This document shows positions 24,270 through 36,677 of a DNA stretch of 64,000 nucleotides, in pieces; position 1 is the stretch's first letter, and every line of letters begins with the position of its first letter. Origin of the DNA: Serinus canaria (taxonomy: Eukaryota; Chordata; Aves; Passeriformes; Fringillidae); the NCBI RefSeq assembly GCF_022539315.1, contig NC_066315.1, positions 20,993,649 to 21,057,648 of the forward strand. Reading direction: 5' to 3'. The notes under the pieces were generated by a model. That model was not told where the DNA came from, made no database searches, and saw nothing but the letters and a program-made list of their open reading frames with translations. The translations under genes and the position numbers were made by a program.

Positions 24270-24987
24270 TATCAGCACAGGTTGGGGGATGAATGGCTGT
24301 GGAGTAGCCCTGCCCAGAGGGTCCTGGGGGTGCTGCTGGGTGAGAGGCTGGACATGAACCAGCCATGTGCACTCCCAGCCCAGAGAGCCAAACGTGTCCT
24401 GGGCTGCACCAAGAGCAGCCTGGGCAGCAGAGTGAGGGAACTTTTCTGCTGTGCTCTGGTGAGAGACACAGCACCTGGAACACAGCACCCAGCTCTGGGG
24501 TGCCCAACACAGGAGGGACATGGGTGAGTTGGGGCAGGCCCAGATGAGGGCCACAAAAATGATCAAAGGAATGGGACACCTCACTTCCAAGGAAAGGCTG
24601 GGAGAATTTGGTTTGCTCAGCCTGGGGAAGAGAACACTTTGAGAAGACCTTCTGGCAGTCTCTATGTACCTAAAGACAGCTTATGAGACAGATGATGACT
24701 AACTTTTTAGCAGATCTTATTGGGATAGGACAGGTTAAATGGTTCTAAAGAGGGTAGCTTTTAATTAGATCTAAGGTAGACATTTTTACAGTGAGGGTGA
24801 AGGGACCCTGGAACAGGTTTCCCAGAGAGGTGCTGGATAGCCCAGCCCTAGAAACATTCAAGGTTACACTAGACAGGGTTCTGAGCAACCTGATCTAGTT
24901 GAAGATATCCCTGCTCATTGCAGGGACTGTTGGACCAAGAACCTTTAAAGGTCCCTTCCAAACCGAACCATTCTGTGGTTCTATGAC
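24270..24987 (+). mobile_element. CR1 LINE fragment with decayed end of ORF2, plus orientation
   Basis: About 700 bp of CR1, longer than the copy 3 kb upstream. From about 24310 the plus frame reads LGVLLGERLDMNQPCA and then RAKRVLGCTKSSLGSR, which corresponds to the conserved C-terminal part of the CR1 ORF2 protein after the reverse-transcriptase fingers. Frame is lost near 24500, and the homology continues at DNA level through GAGGGCCACAAAAATGATCA, a GGCTGGGAGAATTTGG block, a CAGCCTGGGGAAGAGAA block, and the distal GGAACAGGTTTCCCAGAGAGG and AGGTCCCTTCCAAACC blocks. It ends at a terminal TTCTGTGGTTCTATGA. Several indels and stops show it has long been inactive. Minus-strand open frames at 24210-24590 are shadows. 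Confidence 0.92.
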
Positions 24988-27900
24988 CTTCATAGTCAAG
25001 AACATTAATTGCTAGTTCTGTTTCTGCAATTCCTTGCACTAACAAAGAAAAGTAAAGCTTGAATTGGTTATATTAGGACATGAGTATTTTATCTCTTACA
25101 TTTTTTGCGTCTATTGTATCTGCAAAATACCTTTCTCCTTAGCATTCCAAATATGTGCTGGCATTTGACAGTATATATATTTTGGCAGAGATGAGAGCAA
25201 GTTAACAGGCTGATGGCATTTTAATTATTTTATTGAGATGGCATTGGCCCAGCATGCTTGTTGGAATTTACAAATGTGCGTTGATTTATATTTTATTTTG
25301 TAAACCAGGCCCAAGAGGCTGACTAATTAGAAACATGACTCAAAGCTATAAGAGGTACTTATTGATTCAGATCATGAAAAGACCAGAATGATCAAAAGCA
25401 AACATCTATCTCCCTCTTCATCTGGGGTTCAGGAGGTTAAGTGCCATTTGTCTCAAATCCCTGGCATTAGCTCTCCCTCTGTAAAGGAGAAGACAATTAG
25501 CATCTACATCTTCTTGGTTTTAGTATGTACTGTATTGTTTAAAACAATGTGCTTTTCATTATTAAACTATGCATAATAATCTATTATCAACCCCTTTCAT
25601 TAGGTGATATTTTGGGATTTTGTCCCCTTAATTTATATTTTTCATTCTATTTATTTGAAGCTGGAAATGTATGGTTTCATTTTAGAAGAAACTGCATGAT
25701 TGGCTAGGTAGATGGGTTTTGTGCTGCACATCTAATTAAAATACCATGGCAGCATCTAATCACTTCATTAGTTACTTGGGACCAATTTTAAATGGCATCA
25801 ACAGTTCTGTGTCACCATAATGCAGCAAAAATGCTAAAATGTTAATGCATTCATGGAGTAGTGACAGAAAAGGCAAATCAGAAGTGTTTGTACTGTCTGT
25901 GCTGCTCCAGGTCTTCAGGACTGACAAGGAAGGCAATGTGCATGTTGAAAACAGACATTGGATTCAAACTCATCCTGAATGAACCTGAGTGAGAATTTGT
26001 TTTCTGGGGAAGAGAGCAGGAAGCATCCATACCTGCCTCCTTCTGCCCTCTGTTCTGCCAGGGTGGGACCAGTTTTGAGCAGATCAGGGCACATTCTTCT
26101 GTGCCACCAAACGACTGCAGAGGGGCACTCTGTTTTCAAGGGTGTCTCAGATTTCTAGGCACCTTCTCCAGACTGAAGAGCCTAACGTAAGAAACGTGAT
26201 TTCCTTTTTAGTATGTAAAAACTGCACAGATATATGTCAGGCTCTTTTGAGTACTCTTCTGTTGCTCTGTCTGTGTTGTCTCACCATGGTGCACATGGAA
26301 AGCAAAGCTAATTGCATTAGCACTGGGGTGCAGCAAGAAGCATATTGGAGCTGGGCTTGGAAAGCGGAGCTCGCAGGCCTCTGCTGCTGCAACTGCCTGT
26401 GCCAAAGCCTTCATTACTATGAGCTGGAAATATTCACACCCTCCCACACACAAGGACTGGATTGAGAAAGTTTCATATTGCAGAGTTACTGAAATTATTA
26501 AATACAAAAACAAAGCATGTCTCATATAGGAGACTGATTGAGGTTTAGCAGTGCCAAAGGGAAGCAGGACTTTCCCTTCCAAATCAATGGGCTTCAGTAA
26601 CAACTGCCAGCAAATCATTGCAATTTCGCTGCTGCTCAGTGCCACAGCACAAGTGGCTTAATGCACTTCACCCTGCAAAATTAAAAAAAAAAATTACCAG
26701 TATTTTTTCCAGTGACAAGGTTTATAGCCTCAAATGTTTCTGAGCACTGAGCAACTTCAGCTTTCCTTGCTGGTGCAGGCACCTGAAGGTGCTCAGCATG
26801 GGCTGCACTTGTTCTCTCTGTGCTGCACTCCACTTTCTTCCTCTAAGGTGTGACTTTCCAGCAGTCACAGAGTGTCAGGCAAAACCCTACTGGATGTCTG
26901 CCTGCTTTGTCCCTGCCCAGTGGGTGACCACGTGGAACAGGAGTGGGAGCAGTAGGGGCTGAAGACATGGTGACATGGAGTAATCTGCAGGTTACAGACA
27001 CAACTGAAAGGTTTATGCCTCCCCCAAGTTACTCCATCCCAGCTTGTGACCAGTCATGTAAAAGGCTAAGTCAGGTCAACTCCAGTTTGTTCTGACTCAG
27101 CCTGTTCCGTGGCAGGGCTTTAAACCACACTTACATGGCATCTATTTACACCAAAAAGAAAAAAAATTATCAGCAGACAGTGTTTAAAAACTAGGCTTCT
27201 ATAACCAAATCTGATTTAGAGTGCAGCCTACGAGACAGCTGATTTAATTGAGCTAATATAGCAATTACCTCCAGGGAAAAAAAAACCTGTTTGTGCACGG
27301 GGGATTTTAAAAAAGCTCCCCACAGTGGAAAAGAATGGGGAACCACTGCCTGAAGTTTAGTAAAGCAGAAATTTCATTTACAAAGGACTTAAAAGAGATA
27401 TTGTCATGTGGCTAGAATAGTAGGTTGGAATCATCTAACTAAATATAGCTATCCACATCTGAGTTGATCAGCTTGACTAGGTTACAGTCAATGGAGGAAT
27501 TCTTGATATGGTAAGTAGAGCATAAAGCATGATTCCTTTCTTCCTAAAGGTGTCCAAATTAGATGAATCTCAGCCCTTAAAACATTTGTTTCTCACCAGA
27601 AAGGAACCTCCTGTGACTAGCTCAGACACGGATCCTTGCATTATAGATGTGTGAAGTTAAGTGAACAAACCCTTCTCAATGTGACAAGTATTTTTGCTTT
27701 TTCAAACATTCATACCATTGCTTTTGTTCCATGAAATATTGGGACTGCAGTCACCTTGCCTCCTTACTCTTACTGTTTTGGTCTGTACCTTATTAATTTC
27801 TTTGTGCTGCAAAGGCTGTCAAGAGGACATTGTTCTTTGCCTGACATACCTACTTACTGCAAAGCACTGTGTACACTGCTGTATAAATAACATCTCTGGG

Positions 27901-28637
27901 GAAAAAAATGAATAATTGAAAGGGATGGAAAACTTTGTTCAGTTGACTGAAATAATCTAGTAGAAGCTATATGAGAACAGATTCTACTGGGACAAAATTT
28001 CCCAAGCATATATCCTAGGAATTAATTTTGACAGCTCTGAACAGAGTTCTGTAGAGGGACAAACAATTCAACATATAGATTTAGGGGACACAAGTGGTTA
28101 ACAACAAACCAGAGACCTGCTCCAACTGTATATAAGTTTACTGATGTCTATTTCTAAAAAATCTTCCACATCTGGAATTACCAATAAAAGAACTTGTCAT
28201 AGCCTGAGAAGAGGAAGAAGCCCATTTCCTTATAGACCAAAGTGTTTTATTTTCCATCTAGACTGTGAAGTGTTCGGCAGCACCCTTTCACTTTTCCTGG
28301 TTGGTGCTGCTGAAACTGGAACTATTTCCATGGTATAGCACTACTGTCCCACTGCCTGCATTGCCCCAAAAAGTGGAGCACAAAGATTTTCCAGGGAGAC
28401 TCTTTGAGGCTGGGTGAAGGGCTAGTCAGGTTTAAATAGCACTAGGTGAGGGATCTGTGGTGAGGATTCATGAGGTGGCTTTTGAATATTACCATGGATT
28501 TCTTCTCTGGTCATGAAAAAAGTGATATATTTTTTTATTTTCCTTTGTGTCCTGTTAAAGATTTTGGTATGAGACTTCCTATGGTGTTTTTTACCTTTCT
28601 TATTTAAATGAAAAGCTCATTGTGCATTTTCTTGCAG
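24988..28637. other. Unique DNA, includes AT-rich motif-dense blocks
   Basis: No gene is recognised. Two blocks (25190-25345 and 25688-25830) are dense in TTAATT, ATTAG, CTAATTA and TAATCA words separated by non-repetitive sequence, a texture often seen in conserved non-coding enhancers near developmental genes; a third lies at 27205-27290. This is a judgement on texture only. Open frames on opposite strands at 26142-26465 and 26208-26645 overlap each other and encode no recognisable motif. Confidence 0.5.
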
Positions 28638-29317
28638 TGGTGGGTTGACTGTGGCTGGATTCCTTACACTCTCCCCCCGCTCCAGCGTGGGGTCCCTTCC
28701 ATCAGGGACAGTCCTCCATGTACATCTCCAGCATGAGTCCTCCTCACAATCTTCAAGAACTGTTCCAGTGAGGGACTTTTCCACGGAGTGCAGCCCTTCA
28801 GGAACAGGCTATGGGTCCTTCATGGGGTCACAAGTCCTGCCAGCAAACCTCCTCCAGTGTGGACTCCTGTCTCCATGGGGTCACAGATGCTGCTAGGAGC
28901 AGGAGCCTGCTCCCAGCATGGGTTTTCCATGGGGTCACATATGCCTTTGCCCTTTGGCATCCACATGCTCTGGTGTGGGGTCCTCCATGGGCTTCTCTGT
29001 GGACCTCCAGGGGCTGCAGGGGAAACTCTGCCCCAGTGCCTGAACACCTCCTCCCTCCTTCAGCCCTGATGTTTGTGTCTTCAGAGTTTTTTCCTCACAT
29101 ATTCTCACTCCTCTCTCTCCCTGCAGATTCAGTTCAAGGTATTTTTTCCCCTTTCTTATGTGTTGTATCCCAGAGGTGCTCCCACTGTCACTGGTGGACT
29201 CAGCCCTGGCCAGCAGTGGGTCCATCCTGGAGCCAGATGGAGTTGGCTCTGCCAGGCATGGGGAAATCTTCTGGCAGCTTCTCACAGAAGCCAGCCCTGT
29301 AGCCCCCCTCTGCTACC
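28638..29317 (-). mobile_element. Degraded, internally deleted LTR-like retroviral repeat
   Basis: The left edge reads TGGTGGGTTGACTGTGGCTGG, which matches the start of an avian LTR family I recall. The sequence then jumps to that family's later portion: repeated TCCAGCGTGGGGTCC, CCATGGGGTCAC and TCCTCCATGGGCT units, a CTTCAGAGTTTTTTCCTCACAT block, and a right part with GGCCAGCAGTGGGTCC, TGGAGCCAGATGGAGTTGG and CTTCTCACAGAAGCCA. The copy stops near GTAGCCCCCCTCTGCTAC without the terminal CA I would expect, so the right end is truncated and a few hundred bases are probably missing near the left end. Minus orientation is inferred because in better-preserved copies the promoter-like elements lie on that strand. 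No flanking duplication is visible. Open frames in this interval on both strands are by-products of its GC-rich composition. Confidence 0.7.
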
Positions 29318-32097
29318 TCAGGGACTGTCTGAAGGAGGTGTTATTCCATTGCACACACACTTAAGAAGTGCAGAGCCCGTGAGCAGCACCAACACCCCAG
29401 GTCCGTGCACACCTGGGTTTTCAGGGGCAAGCAGGCAGGGTCTGGGCAGAGAAGAACAAGCTCTGCAGCAGCAAAGTCTTGAGAAGAGGAGCAGAGGCTG
29501 TCCCTTTGGAGAGACCAAGCAGTAGTGTGCTGGGTAACTGGCAAATGCAGGCTCTCAGCCTCCCCCTCTCGTGAATGTGCTTACCCCTGTGGATAACCCC
29601 GTTTTATCATCTTCATATGTTTGTGTCATTTCTGTCTCACAGATAGACAGGGTGTTAGCAAGGCAAATGCTTCCCTGAAAAGTAGCATCTTCTGTATGCC
29701 CACATCAGTACTGTCTTTTTTTAGACTAGAGCTGAGAATTTTATTTTGTTTGAAATAATAACATTTTAATCTTTTCCTGCTTTGCGTTGGATATAGTGTT
29801 TGTAGGGGTGAGACCAAAGGAGAATTTTCATTTGTTCTAGTGACTGGCATTTTCTATAACTGTTTTCTGCCCATGGCTGTCTTGTTGCTAACAATCAGAC
29901 TTGGCCCTCCTGTAGTTGCTATAAACTGGACTGTGAGATCCCCCAGTTGATAAAGCCTTTCAATTTTTGCAGATTGTGCTAGCTGCCACTCAATAATAGA
30001 CCTTAAATTGTAGCTTCTCACTGAATGCATATCCCTAAGAAAAAAAACTTATTTAACTTGTACCTTTATATACTTTTGAGCCATTCTTAAGGAATTATGA
30101 GAGCCAGTATAAGTTTGTAGAGTATCTATTATGACACATTAATTCCCTCTCCAATAAAACCCCACATAATTACGTTAAAAATGCAGCCAACAAGAAAAAA
30201 CCATTTGGAAAAGAAATTGCCCAGGATCAGACTACTGCAGCTCTCTGCCCTTCCTTTCCTCTGCTGGTTAAAAGGGCAGGGCCCAGGCCAGCTGGTCTCT
30301 ACTGTCCCAGCAATGCACCCTGGGGGCTGCTGCCACCAGCCCTGAGGCATCTCTGGAGGACAGCAGGCACAGAGTGGTCTTGGTGGCCATCTCCTCCTCC
30401 ACACCTCCCAGCCCTGGGGAAAAGTACCCCATGTAGACACAAGCTTGGGGTCATGTCTCTGTGCAGGGCAGCACCTCCTGAACCCCAGTGCTGCTAAAAG
30501 CATGTGCCCCACGGTCAAGCATGTTGTCCTCAACCAAAGGACATTGAAAATTGGAAAAGCATTGAAAATGCATTTATTTACACGTCAAGATTAAACATGT
30601 AATAAAGACAGACCAGTCATATTTCTTATTTTCTGCAATTTTCTTGTAGCAAAGATAATGGTAAAATAGCAACAAAATATGAAATCTGGTGCTCTTTAAA
30701 AACTTATGGATATTGACTGGTGTTCATTTTCATTCTTAACGCTAGGTATGTAGGGAGATGGTCACTCCCCACCTAGAGTTACAGTGAAGTTCTCACAAGA
30801 AAATAAACTCAGAATCTCGTAGCAATAAAGAGCCAGGTGCTTATTGGGAATATTATTACTTTTACATTTCATATAGCTGCTTCATCATGTTCCTTATATT
30901 GGGCAGTGATCCCCTAAAGACATCTCTCATGCCAAGGCCCCTCAAATGCATCTGAGGTCAGTCTGCCCTTGTTGAACTGCCTGCCAGCAGTTTTTCTTGC
31001 CAAGATCAGGGTAATCAGCATCTGGAGCTGCCTCTCTCGTGATTGCAAGAAGGTATTGTGCAGCCTGTTGTTGAGGTGGGAAATAGATACACATCCTGAT
31101 GGATCCCTGAGCTAAAGTATCAGCTCATTGGATACCTTTATGTGGCACACATCCACTAGGCCATGATTTTGTACCACAGGGTGAGCAGGGTAAGAACACA
31201 CCCTTATGATCCCTCCCATGCACACAGGCCTGCTGGTTTCAGCAGCAGTTTCCACACACCCAAAGGGTACTGGTGGGTGGCTCCTACTTTTAAATGAGAA
31301 AGAGCTCCCAGATCCTTGTACCCAGAGATGGTAACACAGTTCAGATTCGTGGAGAGGGCTGTCTAGCAAAATTTGGGCCTTCATAACCTGTAAGTGATTC
31401 TGAATATGTGGAAAAAAAGTTTAAATAAATGTACAAACAAATGACCTGGGGATGCTAAATGATGATAAATTGAAAGTTAAATGCTAGTGGCAATATTGGA
31501 GAATGTTACTAACTAGCTCAAATGGCAAAAGTTTTTATGTATGATATGATGCCAAAGTGAGTGGGTGACGACGGAGGTCCAAATACCAGCAGGAATTATT
31601 AATGCTAATATTGCCTTGAAAAGTACTTACCAAACATTTAAAATCATGTTTTCACATTCCTCACTTAACTGCAATCCCTGACAGCTGATTTCCATTCCAA
31701 ATAAGCTGGCAGAAAAAAATGATGGGTTTCCCCAGTACTGGATGTTAGTTTGTGTTTGGAGATGTTTTCCTTTACTGTCTGGTGGCCTCCACAGCTATGG
31801 AACCTTTAGCCCTCTAATACAGTTCATCTGTCTCCCCCCGTGTGTGCCTGGTTTTCAGCTGGCAAAGACAAAGGCACGTTCCTGCCCAAGGCTAAATGCC
31901 TTGCTAATTGCTCAGACAATACTGGTGTTCCTGTTGTCTCCAGGTTCATCAGGAGGCACGATGGCTAAGCTGCCATCAAGGTCACCCAGGATGTGTGGGC
32001 AGATTCAAAGTAGCATCTAGACCTTATGAATCCATTGGTCTCCAGAGGACTTGCACCACCTTACATCCCCCCAAAATGTCTGTCTCTTCCTCTACAA
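29318..32097. other. Unique DNA between LTR fragment and minus CR1
   Basis: Non-coding. The part at 30200-30530 is moderately GC-rich and supports a 134-codon minus open frame (30129-30533) with no recognisable domain. I consider it a composition effect. The segment 29326-29530 is also GC-rich but matches nothing I know. Confidence 0.6.
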
Positions 32098-32800
32098 CAT
32101 CACAGAAATGGTTGGAGGGGACCCTGGAGGTCACAAGCTCCAGTTCCTGGCTTAGAGCAGGTTTAACTTCAAACCTCGACCTGTTTGCTTGACTGTCCAG
32201 TTGCATTTTGAGCATCTTCAAGAGTGGGAATTCCAGAAGCTCGCTGGGTTGCTTGTTCCAGAATTTGTTTAATTTCTCTGTTAAGATACTTTTCCACATG
32301 TCAAATTTCTCTTGCTGCAAGTTACATCCATTTTACAGCTCATCACTGGAAAGAGTCAGGCTCCATGTTCTCCATATTCTGCCACGAGTTGGTTGAAGAA
32401 AGATCTTCCCTTAGGCTGATCATCTTCAAACTAAACAAATCCAATTCTTCACTCTCTACATATTTGTACTCCTGATTTGTGCTCCCACCCTTTAATCTTC
32501 TTGATAGCCCTCCTGGGCAATCTCCCATATGTAATGTTTTCACTGTACTGGGGACCCCAGATCTAGACACAGCACACCAGATCTGGCCTCACAAGTTCCA
32601 GAAAGAGGGAAATAAACACTTCCCTCAATCTCTGGGTGTGCTGTTCACAGGCAGCCCAGCACATGGCTGCTCTTCCCAGCCCCAAGAGCCCACTGCAGAC
32701 TTGAGTTCAGCTGCCTCTCCACCAGTGAGTGCCCACAGCTGGCCCTCACCTGTGCTGCTGCAGAGGATTATTTCATCCCAGATGTATGGCAATACAATGA
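32098..32800 (-). mobile_element. CR1 LINE fragment, minus orientation, about 700 bp
   Basis: Read on plus, the copy begins with the reversed CR1 terminus (CACAGAAATGGTTGGAGGGG, then ACCCTGGAGGTCACAAGCTCC). It continues with a TTGAGCATCTTCAAGAGTGG block, GGTTGCTTGTTCCAGAATTTG, a CACTGGAAAGAGTCAGGCTCC block, CTTCAAACTAAACAAATCCAA, ACTGGGGACCCCAGATCTAGA and CCAGATCTGGCCTCACAAG, and then a more diverged portion to about 32800 covering the end of the ORF2 region. The order and spacing are those of an antisense CR1 3' half. Divergence is high, with many point changes and short indels, so this is an old insertion. The small open frames here in several frames are shadows. Confidence 0.85.
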
Positions 32801-35800
32801 TTTGTGAACTGGCAGAGGTACCAGAGAGGGAATGATCTGCCTTTTTGGGTAAAATCTGGTGTGGTTAAATTTGTTGGCATAAATGGCATACGAGGTGTTT
32901 GTAGTGCCTCTCCCACCAAACATGACGAGACGTGCAATGCACTTACAAACTTTCTGTTTAGTCACTTAGCATGAAATGAAAGCCTGCTTTACCAAGACAG
33001 ACAATAATTGACTACAGCTTGGAGAGGGTTTGGGTTCATCTGTTAAATCAGGTTCACAGTCTTTTACCAGTGAAATAAACATATTGGGAGGAGGGGGGGA
33101 AGGCAAACAGAAAGGAGGGATCACATGGGCTACAAAGTTTCCTTTCTGCTTTTCATGAGAACATGAAGACACAAGGTACTTTACCTCTGTTATTCTCCAT
33201 TACAGAACAGAATATGGCACAAAGCAGCAGTTAGGCAGCATCACCATCACAGCAGTGGGGCAGCACCTCTGTGACATGATGGGCCCTCTGTGCCACACTG
33301 GCAAGGCTCTGTGCCAAGGTCAGTGGGGTAGGGGACAAGTCTGTGGCTCTCCACTGCTCCAAGGCAGTGATGTACAGTCAGGTAGGAGACACGTTCTTGA
33401 AAAATTAAAATAAGAGTAAACTCTATGGTCTGAAGAGTGCTGGGATCAGTCCTGGTCCAGAACTGAATGAGATGGGGCTCATGTGTGCAGATTGATGATG
33501 TATCACAAAGATCATGAATTGCCTGTGAAGGAGTCATTCAAATCTCTCCAGTTTGGTAGGGAGCATATTTACAATGAGTTGAAAACAGACCACATATTAG
33601 ACCAGTCTATAATTTCTCTGAAAGTTGCTGTGGGTGTGTGTCTTTTATTTCTGGGTTGGGATTTTTTGGTTTTCATTTGGTAGTCTGTGTTTACATTTCT
33701 GTAATTGAAATGAATGGCAGATGACTAGCTAAATTCCTTTAAGAGACTGTTCCCAGAGACACGGTGTCAATAAACAGAAGTAGGCAGGATTATAATTATC
33801 TGTGATCTGTCTAATAGAATATTAATTTAATATGGGTAGGCAGAGAGGGTCACCTCTTTAGTTCAAATTAGGATGTCTCCATTGAATTAAACAGATCTCT
33901 GACAGACTTCAGCAGCTGAAGAACAAACTCAGAATTTTCAAGCAAATTGTGATTTCAAATAGACAGTTCACCTTAAAAAGTGTGTTCAGCAGTGGTACAC
34001 TCAGACTGCATCACAGAAGAAGAAATGTCACTCTCTGTAGAGTGATTTGCTACTTCTTTCTCTACAGCAGTCTGGAAGCATGTGTGAACTCATTATGTTG
34101 TTGAAAGAGGAATTCAACACTGCCAGAAAGTAAATGCTGGTCTTTATCATCAGCAAGACACTAAGTTGGGTAAAATTTAGCAGAAGGAATTAGTAAAATG
34201 AGACAAAATGTCTTCCATGAATGCAAAAGTATTTTTTTCTGAATCCCAGAACACAACCTGTGTTGATTGGATGACATGACATTAAAACTGCTGACACACT
34301 CAGAGATGGGCTGCTTCTTGTTTACAGAGAATTGAAATTCAGATCCATATTGTCTGAGAAAGGCTGGCTGCAGACAATTTCAAATTGTTTTCCTTTCTCT
34401 GAACCATTTACCCAGCAATGTTTTCCCCCAAGAAGTACTGGCTTCTGCTAATCACACAAAATATGTCTGTGCAGCAAATTCAGAAGCATGTTGTGGCTCA
34501 GGGGCTTTGTCATCTCTATGATCCATTAAAAACTTTCTGTTTTTACATTTTTTATTTTCAGAAGAGAGATCTCTAATAGGCTGATCATCATCTGGAGAGG
34601 TCTGTGGGCTATGAGCTAGGCTGGGCTGTGCTGAAGCCTCACGACTCCACCTCCTGGCTATTGGGAGCTGAGCAGAAAATCCATCTCTGAAGTTGCTGTG
34701 GTCAGGGAAGAATCAAGGACTGGTGGTTGAAGGCATTGCAGATAGTTTGGGGAGAAATTCCTGAGCTGTGGCACTCATTGCTGTACTGACTTTTTCTCAA
34801 GCTATACTTGGTTATTGTACATCACAGTCCTGTGTTACTCAAATGAGACAGGCTTGAAAAGACAGCAATATTTTTGAAATAGGCTGAAAATAAACGAGCA
34901 GGCTTAGAAACTTCCTAATTGTCCTTTCCCTGTAAATTATGGAAATGGAAGATAGTTCTGAGTCAGTATGAATAGAAGATTTGTGTGATTTAAGACTTGT
35001 TTGCTTTTGGAAGTTCCCATACTACTTGCTGCTGTGTGAAATGTGATAGCTATTGCACCATCCCAGGAAACACAACTGATTTGTGCAGGCACAGACTAAG
35101 AGAAACCTCTAAAGCATTGCCTCAACATGAAAAGCATGTTGTGAAATTCCTTATCATTATAATACATATGGATCTGTGTGGACCATTTATACTCTGGACT
35201 TTGTGCACAGGATAGTAAGATGGGATGATACCCTCTGATGACTGGCCTGTGTGCACATGGCTGCAGAACACAATTTGGACAAAGAATGGTGTTACATCAC
35301 TTAGGATATGATCTTTTGGAACAAAAGTTTGTTCTTGGAGTGAGACACAAAAAACTGCTGAGGTGTTTCATGTGCATTTTGTTTTGGTGTCTGAAGATGA
35401 TGATTTCCTCCTAGCCTGTTAGAAGGCTAAAGCTTACAACGTTTTCTCTTTGCAAGCAAAGTTTATTTCAAAAAAAATCTAAATGCTTTATGATATGACA
35501 GATTCAGGGCCTGTGAGATCTATAAAATAAGGAGCAGCTCAGAAAGTGTTAAGGGGTATGAATGGAGGCTCTGATACATCCCGTTAAAAGATCTAAGGGA
35601 TATCTGATTTTAACAGCAGGCAGAAAGTTCAAAACAAACAAAGGCAATGGTTTTTGCATTCCATGAAGGTAGTCTGTCTGGCCCCTTGAGTCTGGATGCT
35701 AGAAATACTAAGAATTTGAATATCTTTAAAAACATTAGTAGATAAAATTAATTGAAAAGAACCCCTCAGTATCCATTCAATGAAAAGGCAACAGCTTTTG

Positions 35801-36646
35801 TTCAGAAAGCCTCTGAGCTACAATGTTTTTTTGGAGTCAGGGACTGAACTTGGGGAAATAGGAGTGCTTCCCCTGCATTGCTATTCCTCCACTGATGCCC
35901 AGAGACAGGAACAGGGTGCAGTGAAAACAAACCCATGGTCTGCCTCAATAACACCAGTCTCATGTTCTTACGTTGTGCTGCATTATTGGACTGGATCTCA
36001 AAACTACTGTAAAGACCCATTATAACTGAGAATGACAAAAGGGCTGGAGGACCTCTTCTGAGACCCATCTCTTGATGTTGATTTGGTAACAAATATCACT
36101 GAAGTGGTATTTTATGCTGTAAGAAGTTATGGATCTGGGCTACAATGCCTTCATTCTATTTATCTTCATTGAAACTCTAAGATATTTTCACATAGTTGAT
36201 AACAGCTGATCAGGGACCTCATAGGTCCCTGAGGCAGTTTCAAATAAAGATCCCATGACATCATTTACATGAGTTTTGAACTGGAGTGTCCATTTGTATG
36301 ATCCTTCATCCCTACACTCCAAACCAGCAAGACAGAGGCGTGTTACAAATGTCAGATCAAGCTAAACCAATTTGCATTTTCTGAGGTTTGCATATATGCA
36401 ATCTTGTCAAATGAAAGCCAAAACAAGCTTGATACAACAAAGGACAGTGTGAGCTCCTTATGCTGTTTGTAGTGGGAGCAGCTAAAGCCTCATGCCTCCT
36501 ATAAAGGCAGTATGTTTAAAGAGACTGGGAAAGATGCCCATGTTCTAACAATTTTTTACTTGCCAGTGTTAAACAGAAAACAAGTTATTGCCACAGTAAG
36601 AAGTCAGACTTTAAAAATGACAGAAACATGCATCTTGGACCTGTTT

Positions 36647-36677
<31 letters not shown>

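Noticed and set aside
24210..24590. Minus-strand open frames up to 126 codons
   Set aside because: These are antisense shadows of the plus-oriented CR1 fragment.
26208..26645. 145-codon minus-strand open frame
   Set aside because: It overlaps a 107-codon plus frame, and its sequence shows no motif or membrane pattern that I can tie to a family.
28788..29525. Plus-strand open frames of 93-163 codons
   Set aside because: Most of the interval is the GC-rich, internally repetitive LTR-like element; several frames are open at once and none shows a known domain.
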